The notes under the pieces are model-generated. The model saw only the letters and a program-made list of their open reading frames with translations. It did no database searches and was not told where the DNA came from. A stretch of 5,869 bases of DNA from contig WRIP01000091.1 in assembly GCA_009782665.1 (NCBI GenBank), positions 1-5,869 of the forward strand, given 5' to 3'. Source of the stretch: Oscillospiraceae bacterium (GTDB lineage: Bacteria; Bacillota; Clostridia; Oscillospirales; Ruminococcaceae). Position numbers and translations under genes: made by a program. Below, one piece after another: positions 1-5,246 of this stretch. Positions within the stretch are counted from its first letter, which is position 1, and each line of letters opens with the position of its first letter.

Positions 1-269
1 TGGATCTCCGGGAGTGGACTAGGAGTAAGTAACCCTCCGACATATCCACCGGCGAAGGAAACGACAATACAGATGATTAGCATCCAAGCAGCAAACCGTC
101 GTTGACTCTTTTGTCTTCTTATCTTTTCACTCGGTATGGGATAGGGTGAATAAGGCTGACTATATATCTGACTTGTATATGTATTGTCTTCTCGATATAT
201 CTGAGGACTATCTGAATCACTTGGAGCAGTATATGGCTGACTCAGGTTTTCCCAATAGTTGTTTTCCAT
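1..269 (-). CDS. N-terminal part of a membrane-anchored protein, probably an HtrA/DegP-like serine protease (runs off left edge)
   Basis: The leftward frame is open from an ATG at 269-267 to the window edge and gives 89 residues with no stop. GGAGG (complement of 274-278) lies 4 bases before the ATG, a little close but clear. The protein starts MENNYWENLS; residues 1-46 are rich in Tyr, Pro, Ser and Gln and look disordered. A basic stretch (KIRRQKSQRR, 49-58) is followed by one hydrophobic segment at about 59-81 that ends in a glycine-rich AGGYVGGLL, then a Pro-rich linker. A low-complexity cytoplasmic tail, a single signal-anchor helix with small residues, and an extracytoplasmic remainder is the usual start of Firmicute HtrA-type (S1C) proteases with a PDZ domain. 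The protease domain is outside the window, so the family call is an inference from architecture; another signal-anchored protein is possible. The reading frame itself is well supported. Confidence 0.7.
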   Translation of the reverse strand, partial: MENNYWENLSQPYTAPSDSDSPQIYREDNTYTSQIYSQPYSPYPIPSEKIRRQKSQRRFAAWMLIICIVVSFAGGYVGGLLTPSPLPEI

Positions 270-310
270 GTAACCTCCGAACTATCAATATGATTAAAAC
301 TACATCAAAT

Positions 311-339
311 ATTTTACCACGTTATGAATAAATTAACAA
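311..339 (-). promoter_or_regulatory. Sigma-A-like promoter for the leftward HtrA-like gene
   Basis: On the minus strand, TTGTTA (complement of 334-339) and TAAAAT (complement of 311-316) are separated by 17 bases. Transcription would start near 304, giving a leader of roughly 35 bases before the ATG at 269. The call rests on match and spacing only. Confidence 0.5.
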
Positions 340-419
340 AAAAATGCAAATTGTGATTGATTCCTACGGTATATTAATGAACTAGCAACAGCTACGACTA
401 TATGAGCTGAATCAACTGT

Positions 420-466
420 AAGGTTATCATTCTAGTAAGGGTATATCCTCTTAACCTATTAACCTT
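420..466. repeat. Cluster of short direct and inverted repeats (AAGGTTA / TTAACCT)
   Basis: TTAACCT occurs twice in tandem, at 451-457 and 459-465, one base apart. AAGGTTA at 420-426 is the exact inverse of TAACCTT at 460-466. Between them lies an imperfect 12-base palindrome, AGGGTATATCCT (438-449), with one mismatched pair. Such an arrangement can be an operator for a dimeric regulator of either divergent gene, but no known operator is recognised and the elements are short. Confidence 0.3.
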
Positions 467-545
467 TGCTGTTCGTTAGTTAGAACCTCAATAGATAGAT
501 ATAGATATACACCAGAAGTGTCCTTAACGCACTACCATCAGCTGT

Positions 546-574
546 TTGTTGATAAAAGCCATCATATGTATTAC
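546..574 (+). promoter_or_regulatory. Candidate promoter for the hexokinase gene
   Basis: TTGTTG (546-551) and TATTAC (569-574) are 17 bases apart, upstream of the hexokinase start at 667. Both hexamers deviate from consensus and the surrounding DNA is AT-rich, so this is only the best candidate seen; it would imply a leader of about 85 bases. Confidence 0.3.
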
Positions 575-626
575 CATGATAGTCAAACAGATGATACAAA
601 AACATACCATATGAACAAAGTAGGTC

Positions 627-648
627 ATGTGTTCATGAAAAAACACAT
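627..648 (+). promoter_or_regulatory. Small hairpin just upstream of the hexokinase ribosome binding site
   Basis: ATGTGTT (627-633) pairs with AACACAT (642-648), giving a 7-bp stem with an 8-base loop that overlaps the TTCATGAA palindrome. It ends 4 bases before the GGGTAGG ribosome-site candidate (654-660). The stem is AT-rich and so weak; a role in translation of the hexokinase is possible but unproven. Confidence 0.25.
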
Positions 649-666
649 ATTACGGGTAGGATATAT

Positions 667-1959
667 ATGAATACTAAACTCAATGATTTTCTTACTAAAT
701 ATCTGCTGAACACCGATCTTGACAGCTTTAAAACCGAGTGCGATAAGTTCGTCACCGAGATGACTGTAGGGTTGGCCGAGTCGGGTAGAATGCTCCCGAT
801 GATCCACACATATATTTCAGATGAAGGGGTGATCCCAATCGACGAAAAGATAGTGGTGGTAGATGCCGGAGGCACCAACCTCCGTGTGGCAGTAGTCAGC
901 TTCGATGAAACACTGACGCCGAACATATCCGATTTCTCTCGACATGATATGCCGGGAGTAGCTTCGGAGATATCTGCTGAACAGCTATTCATCACTTTTG
1001 CGGAATATATCGAACCCTATCTCGATGAATGCGACAGGGTGGGTATCTGTTTCTCATACCCGAGCGTATCTACACCCGACAGAGATGCAAAGGTCATGGA
1101 ACTGGCAAAGGAAGTAAAGGTTCGAGGAATTAACGGTAGGATGCTGTGCCGGGAGATACAGCAGATACTAGAGGCTAAGGGTATTACCGGAAAGAACTTT
1201 ACCCTAGTCAATGATTCTGTAGCAACGCAGCTAGCCGGCAAACTGAATGCAGATTCGAATGAATACATCGGATATATTCTAGGTACCGGACAGAACATCT
1301 GCTACAGCGAGAAAATACAGAATATTTCCCGCTTACCGGTCGTACCTATCGGCAGTGCCGACAAAACCATGATAGTAAACGTTGAATCGGCATACTATAG
1401 CCGATATCAACGAGGAGCTCTCGACGATATATTAGATGCCGAAAGCGGCAGTCCAGGTTCACATCCACTGGAAAAGATGACGTCGGGTGCCTATCTCGGC
1501 AACATAACACTGAGGGTACTCAAAGCTGCGGCAGCAGAAGAACTCTTCACTCTACCGGCAGCAAACAAAATAGCTGCACTTAAACAGCTGCCACTTCAGT
1601 TGGTGGATGAATACTATCTAGACAGCTACTGTAACAATGAGTTGGCTAGCTGCTTCAATACCGATGATAATGATATTGTCATCAGCAGAAGCCTCATCGA
1701 TGCAGTGATGAGACGTGCAGCATTTCTCAATGCCATAGTCATCGGTGCTACCTTGATAAAAGCGGAAGCAGGTCTAAACCCAGATCACCCAGCAGTCATA
1801 TGCATCGACGGAACCACGTACTACAAAACCACATGGTTGCGTCAGCATATATCGGAACTGTTCGACTCACAGATAAGACAAAAGCTACAGCGATATTTTG
1901 TAGAGATAAAGGTCGAAGATGCTCCCCTAATCGGAACTGCTATTGCCGGGTTGACCTAA
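667..1959 (+). CDS. Eukaryotic-type hexokinase (Hexokinase_1/Hexokinase_2 family)
   Basis: This predicts a 430-residue cytoplasmic ATP-dependent hexokinase that phosphorylates glucose or related hexoses at C6. Recognised blocks, in order: MLPMIHTYI (42-50), like the L-P-[MT] segment before the first phosphate loop of yeast and animal hexokinases; D66-AGGTNLR, the phosphate-1 motif; a CFSYP segment (128-132), matching the sugar-binding F-S-[FY]-P; VNDSVAT with the presumed catalytic base D183; LGTGQN (205-210), the second phosphate/adenosine segment; E240 and then EKMTSGAYLG (269-278), the typical E-K-M-[IT]-S-G block; RRAAFLNAIVIG (349-360); and DGTTY (381-385). The length is about that of one eukaryotic hexokinase unit. 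Most bacteria use ROK or Glk enzymes with other signatures, so this type is uncommon, though it is known in some spirochaetes and Clostridia. The start is ATG after GGGTAGG with a 6-base gap. The gene is not obviously in an operon. Substrate preference cannot be read from the sequence. Confidence 0.9.
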   Translation: MNTKLNDFLTKYLLNTDLDSFKTECDKFVTEMTVGLAESGRMLPMIHTYISDEGVIPIDEKIVVVDAGGTNLRVAVVSFDETLTPNISDFSRHDMPGVASEISAEQLFITFAEYIEPYLDECDRVGICFSYPSVSTPDRDAKVMELAKEVKVRGINGRMLCREIQQILEAKGITGKNFTLVNDSVATQLAGKLNADSNEYIGYILGTGQNICYSEKIQNISRLPVVPIGSADKTMIVNVESAYYSRYQRGALDDILDAESGSPGSHPLEKMTSGAYLGNITLRVLKAAAAEELFTLPAANKIAALKQLPLQLVDEYYLDSYCNNELASCFNTDDNDIVISRSLIDAVMRRAAFLNAIVIGATLIKAEAGLNPDHPAVICIDGTTYYKTTWLRQHISELFDSQIRQKLQRYFVEIKVEDAPLIGTAIAGLT

Positions 1960-1960
1960 A

Positions 1961-2929
1961 TCAATCTCTGCGGTTTCGCTTAATCCGACGCGAGAGTAGA
2001 ATATCGGATTCGGATTGTATGGAATATTCGTTGTCGATTATCACCGATACCGCGTGTGGTATCACCTCGATGACTAGATTCTGATATACCCCTCCTTCCT
2101 CTCCGTCTAATGTAAAGGAAATATCTTCTTTGCTGGTAATACTCAGATGTTTGGTGCGAACCACCGTCAGGAAATCGGTTATCTCGGTTTCGAGTGGTGT
2201 CGCCTTGGTCAGTATCGCCATAGCTTTCTGAAAGTCAGCAAAGGTCTTTGGAGCTTTGACCAGAGTAACCTCAAGATAGCCGTCGTTGAGCTCAGCAATG
2301 GAGGAAAAGAAGGTCCTCAGCCCCCCAATAGAGACGGTGTTGGTTATCATCCCCAGAATATATTCTCCCTCGAAGGACCCCTCAGCACTTTCGAGTTTAA
2401 TCTCGTAGGGTGCGTATTCCGGAAGACTTCGTATGGCTTCTAGAATATATGCAGTTCGACCAAGCAGATTTTTGCTCTCTTGAGGAGTCTCATAGGTTAC
2501 ATTGGTAAACAGCCCGAAAGCGGCTACATATGCAAAAACCCTGCCGTTGACGGTACCGCAATCACAGAGAAACTCGGTGCCGGTGCAGATGGTATTAGCA
2601 GCAGCGATGGGGTTGGTAGGTAATGCAAGTGAAAAGGCAAAATCATTGGTTGTCCCAGAGGGAATTATCCCTAGCGGTGGAGCATTTTCGAGTGAAGACA
2701 ATGCGCTGAACGCTTCGTTAATCATTCCGTCCCCTCCACAACAGACTATCAGATCAAAGTCCGATGCTCTTTCAGCAATCACTATTTCAGCATCTCCGCC
2801 GAATCGGGTGATATGAATCGATACTTCATAGTTCCAGATCCCGAATATCTCGAGTATATCAATAAGATGGTTGCCTAAGGTGGCAGCCCCGGATTTGGGA
2901 TTGATTACAAGAAACAGTTTTTTGCTCAC
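1961..2929 (-). CDS. Lipid kinase of the diacylglycerol kinase catalytic-domain family (YegS/BmrU/DgkB-like)
   Basis: The protein has 322 residues from the GTG start chosen here. Family motifs are in order: INPKSG (9-14), nucleotide loop CCGGDGMINE (63-72) with the GGDG signature, IPSGTTNDFA (89-98), SIGG (200-203), LNDGYLEV (214-221) with a metal-site aspartate, and TLDGEEGG (273-280) with the acidic catalytic-end motif. Family members are soluble or peripheral-membrane enzymes that phosphorylate diacylglycerol or related lipids with ATP, recycling diacylglycerol to phosphatidic acid in Gram-positive bacteria; the exact lipid here is unknown. An ATG at 2944 would add five residues, but GGAGG (complement of 2938-2942) lies inside that extension and sits 8 bases before the GTG at 2929, so the GTG is preferred. 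The C-terminus is basic (RRIKRNRRD), possibly for contact with anionic lipids. The gene ends one base from the hexokinase stop. Confidence 0.9.
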   Translation of the reverse strand: MSKKLFLVINPKSGAATLGNHLIDILEIFGIWNYEVSIHITRFGGDAEIVIAERASDFDLIVCCGGDGMINEAFSALSSLENAPPLGIIPSGTTNDFAFSLALPTNPIAAANTICTGTEFLCDCGTVNGRVFAYVAAFGLFTNVTYETPQESKNLLGRTAYILEAIRSLPEYAPYEIKLESAEGSFEGEYILGMITNTVSIGGLRTFFSSIAELNDGYLEVTLVKAPKTFADFQKAMAILTKATPLETEITDFLTVVRTKHLSITSKEDISFTLDGEEGGVYQNLVIEVIPHAVSVIIDNEYSIQSESDILLSRRIKRNRRD

Positions 2930-2937
2930 GGCAGATT

Positions 2938-2942
2938 CCTCC
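2938..2942 (-). promoter_or_regulatory. Ribosome binding site that decides the lipid kinase start
   Basis: GGAGG followed by 8 bases and GTG (2929-2927) is well spaced. The alternative ATG at 2944-2942 overlaps the GGAGG itself and has no ribosome site upstream. Confidence 0.75.
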
Positions 2943-2979
2943 ATACACTATCTTCGGGTGGTCATAAGGTAAAAACATA

Positions 2980-3008
2980 TTGTCGTAATTTGATGTAAAT
3001 TATATAAT
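2980..3008 (+). promoter_or_regulatory. Promoter for the parvulin-type isomerase gene
   Basis: TTGTCG (2980-2985) and a perfect TATAAT (3003-3008) are separated by 17 bases. Initiation near 3015 would place the inverted repeat 3023-3049 at the beginning of the transcript. Confidence 0.6.
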
Positions 3009-3026
3009 ATATCACGTGTAAAGCAA
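2999..3026 (-). promoter_or_regulatory. Promoter for the lipid kinase gene
   Basis: On the minus strand, TTGCTT (complement of 3021-3026) is followed after 16 bases by a perfect TATAAT (complement of 2999-3004). Its -10 box overlaps that of the opposite promoter, and its -35 box overlaps the left arm of the inverted repeat at 3023-3049. Confidence 0.5.
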
Positions 3027-3049
3027 CTGTCGGTTTTCTGTACAGTTGC
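3023..3049 (+). promoter_or_regulatory. Perfect 8-bp inverted repeat in the leader of the isomerase gene
   Basis: GCAACTGT (3023-3030) and ACAGTTGC (3042-3049) are exact inverse copies separated by 11 bases. The repeat lies just after the predicted rightward start of transcription, overlaps the -35 box of the leftward promoter, and ends 9 bases before the first possible ATG at 3059. No T-run follows, so it is not an intrinsic terminator. It could be an mRNA hairpin that affects translation or stability, or a binding site for a dimeric regulator acting on both genes. Confidence 0.55.
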
Positions 3050-3058
3050 CACGAGATA

Positions 3059-4117
3059 ATGAAACTGGGTGAAATGATGAAAACTTTTTTTATGCGTGCA
3101 GTAGCTATTGCTCTCTGCGTGATTACGGTATTCGGTTTGGTCGCGCTCTTTTTGAGACGCAAGGATGAAGCTGGCTCAGGACTGACCACACAGGTTGCCA
3201 ACAGCAATAGGAGTAAGATAAAACCCGATACGGTCATGATTACCATGAATGAATCCTACAGTGTCACTGCGGATACATATTTCTATCATGCACTCGGTCT
3301 GAGAAATGAATATGCATATCAGTATGGAGAAGAGATCTTTGACTATTACCCGGAGTTGGTTATAGATATCCTAGATGAAGTTGATAGTATACTCATCGAC
3401 AATGCCGCATATATGCTGTGGGGGAGTGAGGTCGGATTCGAGTTGAGTGAAGAGGATCTACTGGCGTTTGAAGAGCAGGTTGAAGACCTCAAGGATTATC
3501 TGATAGAATCCGGAACTACCTTTGCCAAGCATCTAAAAGAGAATAACCTAAATGATCAGCTCTTCAGAGACGTCTACCTGACAAATATGTACGTGAACAA
3601 ATTCCTCACCGAATATATCTTTGCTGAGATGCCGAATCTCGAAGTCAGTGATGAAGCGCTAGAGGTGTACATGACCGAGAACTCGGTGATAGCAGCTAAA
3701 CACATACTCGTCACCGATGAAAGTGGACTGGAATATGACGATCAGTTGAAGCTGGCTGAAGAGATACTCGCCCGTATAGACGACGGAGAGGACTTCGAGG
3801 CATTAATGGTAGAGTTTTCTAATGATCCGGGACTTGAGACTAACCCGAACGGATATACATTCCGGATGGGAGAGTTTATACCGGTATTCGAAACAGCAAC
3901 CCGAGAGATGAATGTGGGTAGCGTCAGCGATATCGTCGAATCGGATTACGGGTTCCATATCATTATGAGAATAGAAGTGGACTATGATGTGGTAAAGGAA
4001 TGGGTTCAGGAAGAAATGATGGAGCAAACCCGACTGGAATATGAAATGAGACTTGACCCAAAAACTACCAAGGCAAGAGACGATCTAGTGCTTCTGGATA
4101 TGAAGCCGGTAATATAA
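3059..4117 (+). CDS. Membrane-anchored parvulin-type peptidyl-prolyl isomerase (PrsA/SurA-like foldase)
   Basis: The 352-residue protein has one N-terminal hydrophobic segment (about 13-32) followed by RRK, so it is probably a signal anchor or uncleaved signal peptide with the rest outside the membrane. There is no lipobox: the only Cys in the segment follows Leu, unlike lipoprotein PrsA of Bacillus. Residues about 60-205 are helical and acidic, resembling the SurA/PrsA N-terminal chaperone part. A rotamase (PpiC) domain follows at about 212-307, starting AAKHILV with the family His (H215), containing the FSNDPG segment (253-258) and ending YGFHIIM with H300. A short acidic/basic helical tail completes it. 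Such proteins help secreted proteins fold outside the membrane by proline isomerisation. The start is uncertain: ATG codons at 3059, 3074 and 3077 are in frame and none has a strong ribosome site (weak GAG before 3059, GGTGA at 3068-3072 before 3077). The longest version is given. Confidence 0.87.
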   Translation: MKLGEMMKTFFMRAVAIALCVITVFGLVALFLRRKDEAGSGLTTQVANSNRSKIKPDTVMITMNESYSVTADTYFYHALGLRNEYAYQYGEEIFDYYPELVIDILDEVDSILIDNAAYMLWGSEVGFELSEEDLLAFEEQVEDLKDYLIESGTTFAKHLKENNLNDQLFRDVYLTNMYVNKFLTEYIFAEMPNLEVSDEALEVYMTENSVIAAKHILVTDESGLEYDDQLKLAEEILARIDDGEDFEALMVEFSNDPGLETNPNGYTFRMGEFIPVFETATREMNVGSVSDIVESDYGFHIIMRIEVDYDVVKEWVQEEMMEQTRLEYEMRLDPKTTKARDDLVLLDMKPVI

Positions 4118-4167
4118 TAGGACGACACTCCTTCAATGCAAGAAGCTGTATAACTAAAAGAAATGTA

Positions 4168-4192
4168 TTCGACCCGGTTGATCCGGGTCGAA
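4168..4192. terminator. Bidirectional intrinsic terminator between the isomerase and KDG kinase genes
   Basis: TTCGACCCGG (4168-4177) pairs perfectly with CCGGGTCGAA (4183-4192), giving a 10-bp GC-rich stem with a 5-base loop. On the plus strand it is followed by GTATTTTG; on the minus strand the following bases are also T-rich (TACATTTCTTTT, complement of 4156-4167). It lies 50 bases after one stop codon and 17 bases after the other, as expected for a shared terminator of convergent genes. The T-tracts are short or interrupted, so efficiency is unknown. Confidence 0.8.
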
Positions 4193-4209
4193 GTATTTTG
4201 CATCATATT

Positions 4210-5232
4210 TTAGCGTTGTACCCGCCCGGAAGCATCGCCACCCGACAGTTTCTTTACCTCAGAAACCGAGACTACATTGTAATCTCCCTCGATGGTGTGT
4301 TTGAGACAGGAGGCAGCGGTGGCAAACTCCAACGCTTCGCCTGGTGAGGCACCAGTCAGGAAGGAGTATATCAACCCAGCACCGAAACTGTCACCTCCAC
4401 CGACCCGGTCGACGATATGTACATCATATTCCTTCGAGAAACAGAAATCTCCACCAGTGTACAGCATACCAGCCCAACCGTTATCACTAGCAGATTTCGA
4501 ACTTCTCAGTGTAATGGCAACCGTCTCGAAGCCAAACATTTCTGCTAATCGTTCGGCAACGCTCATATAACCCTCATGGTCAAGTTTTCCTCCAGAAACA
4601 TCACTGCCCTTAGCTTCAATACCGAAGACATCCTTAGCATCTTCCTCGTTGGCAATGACTAAATCTACATATTTACACAACTCACTCATGGCTAGCTTTG
4701 CTTCAGGTTTTGACCAGAGCTTTGCGCGATAGTTGAGATCACAGGAAACCTTCATCCCTTTTTGTTTGGCAGCTTTACATGCCTCTAGACAGATTTCAAC
4801 TAGTACCGGTCCCAGTGCGGGAGTGATACCGGTGAAATGGAACCACTCTGCTCCACTGAAGATCGAATCCCAATCGAAATCATCCTTTGAAGCTGTAGCA
4901 ATAGAGGAATCGGCTCGGTCATAGATGACCAAAGAACCTCTTTGAGAGGCACCTTTCTCTAGGAAATATATCCCTACTCGGTCACCTCCACGAACGATAT
5001 GATCGGTGTTGACACCGAATGCTCTTAGAGTATTTACGGCTGCCTGCCCGATTTCATGGGTCGGCAGTTTGGTCACATAGGCGACATCAATCCCGAAGTT
5101 CGCCAGTGCAATGGCGACGTTGGCTTCCCCTCCGCCGTAGGTTGCCATGTATCTGTCTGCCTGAAGGAATCTCAGATAACCCTCGGGAGCTAGACGCAAC
5201 ATTATCTCTCCGAATGTTACTACCTTTGACAT
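4210..5232 (-). CDS. kdgK: 2-keto-3-deoxygluconate kinase (PfkB family)
   Basis: This 340-residue cytoplasmic kinase belongs to the PfkB/ribokinase family. It is predicted to phosphorylate 2-keto-3-deoxygluconate (KDG) with ATP to KDPG, the substrate of the aldolase encoded just upstream. Visible family features are the N-terminal TFGEIMLRL (6-14), the substrate-side GGGEANVA (33-40), SCDLNYR (163-169), IANEEDA (193-199), and the PfkB signature DRVGGGDSFGAG (275-286), whose D281 is the catalytic base. Length is normal for KdgK. The sugar assignment rests on overall similarity to KdgK and on the adjacent KDPG aldolase, since PfkB members are hard to tell apart by motifs alone; a fructokinase-like activity is less likely in this context. 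AGGAGG (complement of 5243-5248) lies 10 bases before the ATG and overlaps the aldolase stop codon. The gene is second in its operon and ends at the terminator 4168-4192. Confidence 0.9.
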   Translation of the reverse strand: MSKVVTFGEIMLRLAPEGYLRFLQADRYMATYGGGEANVAIALANFGIDVAYVTKLPTHEIGQAAVNTLRAFGVNTDHIVRGGDRVGIYFLEKGASQRGSLVIYDRADSSIATASKDDFDWDSIFSGAEWFHFTGITPALGPVLVEICLEACKAAKQKGMKVSCDLNYRAKLWSKPEAKLAMSELCKYVDLVIANEEDAKDVFGIEAKGSDVSGGKLDHEGYMSVAERLAEMFGFETVAITLRSSKSASDNGWAGMLYTGGDFCFSKEYDVHIVDRVGGGDSFGAGLIYSFLTGASPGEALEFATAASCLKHTIEGDYNVVSVSEVKKLSGGDASGRVQR

Positions 5233-5246
5233 ATTTACGTTACCTC

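Larger units (their letters stand above)
270..666. other. Divergent intergenic region without a supported gene
   Basis: This 397-base stretch separates the leftward HtrA-like gene from the rightward hexokinase gene. I find no convincing coding frame, tRNA, T-box or known riboswitch in it. It holds the leftward promoter (311-339), a weak rightward promoter candidate (546-574), a tandem TTAACCT repeat with inverted partners (420-466), two CATATG palindromes (563-568 and 608-613), and a small hairpin next to the hexokinase ribosome site (627-648). It is AT-rich and has many short TATA-like runs (for example around 494-510), so chance promoter-like matches are expected. Confidence 0.6.

Noticed and set aside
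146..331. A 61-codon rightward open frame
   Set aside because: It lies largely antisense to the HtrA-like N-terminus, has no good ribosome site, and its composition resembles a shadow of the tyrosine-rich frame on the other strand.
481..512. GATA-like tandem repeat (ATAGATAGATATAGATATA) as a real satellite
   Set aside because: It is only about 19 bases long, imperfect, and within an AT-rich spacer, so chance is a sufficient explanation.
270..666. T-box, riboswitch or small RNA in the long intergenic spacer
   Set aside because: No T-box sequence, conserved riboswitch core, or terminator/anti-terminator pair was recognised; only short AT-rich stems are present.
2147..2816. Two rightward open frames (98 and 104 codons) inside the lipid kinase
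   Set aside because: They are antisense to conserved motifs of the lipid kinase and have no ribosome sites or recognisable domains.
3023..3049. Intrinsic terminator or attenuator in the isomerase leader
   Set aside because: The stem is followed by CACGAGATAATG with no T-run, and no alternative anti-terminator pairing was seen.
3074..3121. Lipoprotein signal peptide on the parvulin, as in Bacillus PrsA
   Set aside because: The only cysteine near the hydrophobic segment is preceded by Leu at -1, which does not fit a lipobox, and hydrophobic residues continue after it.
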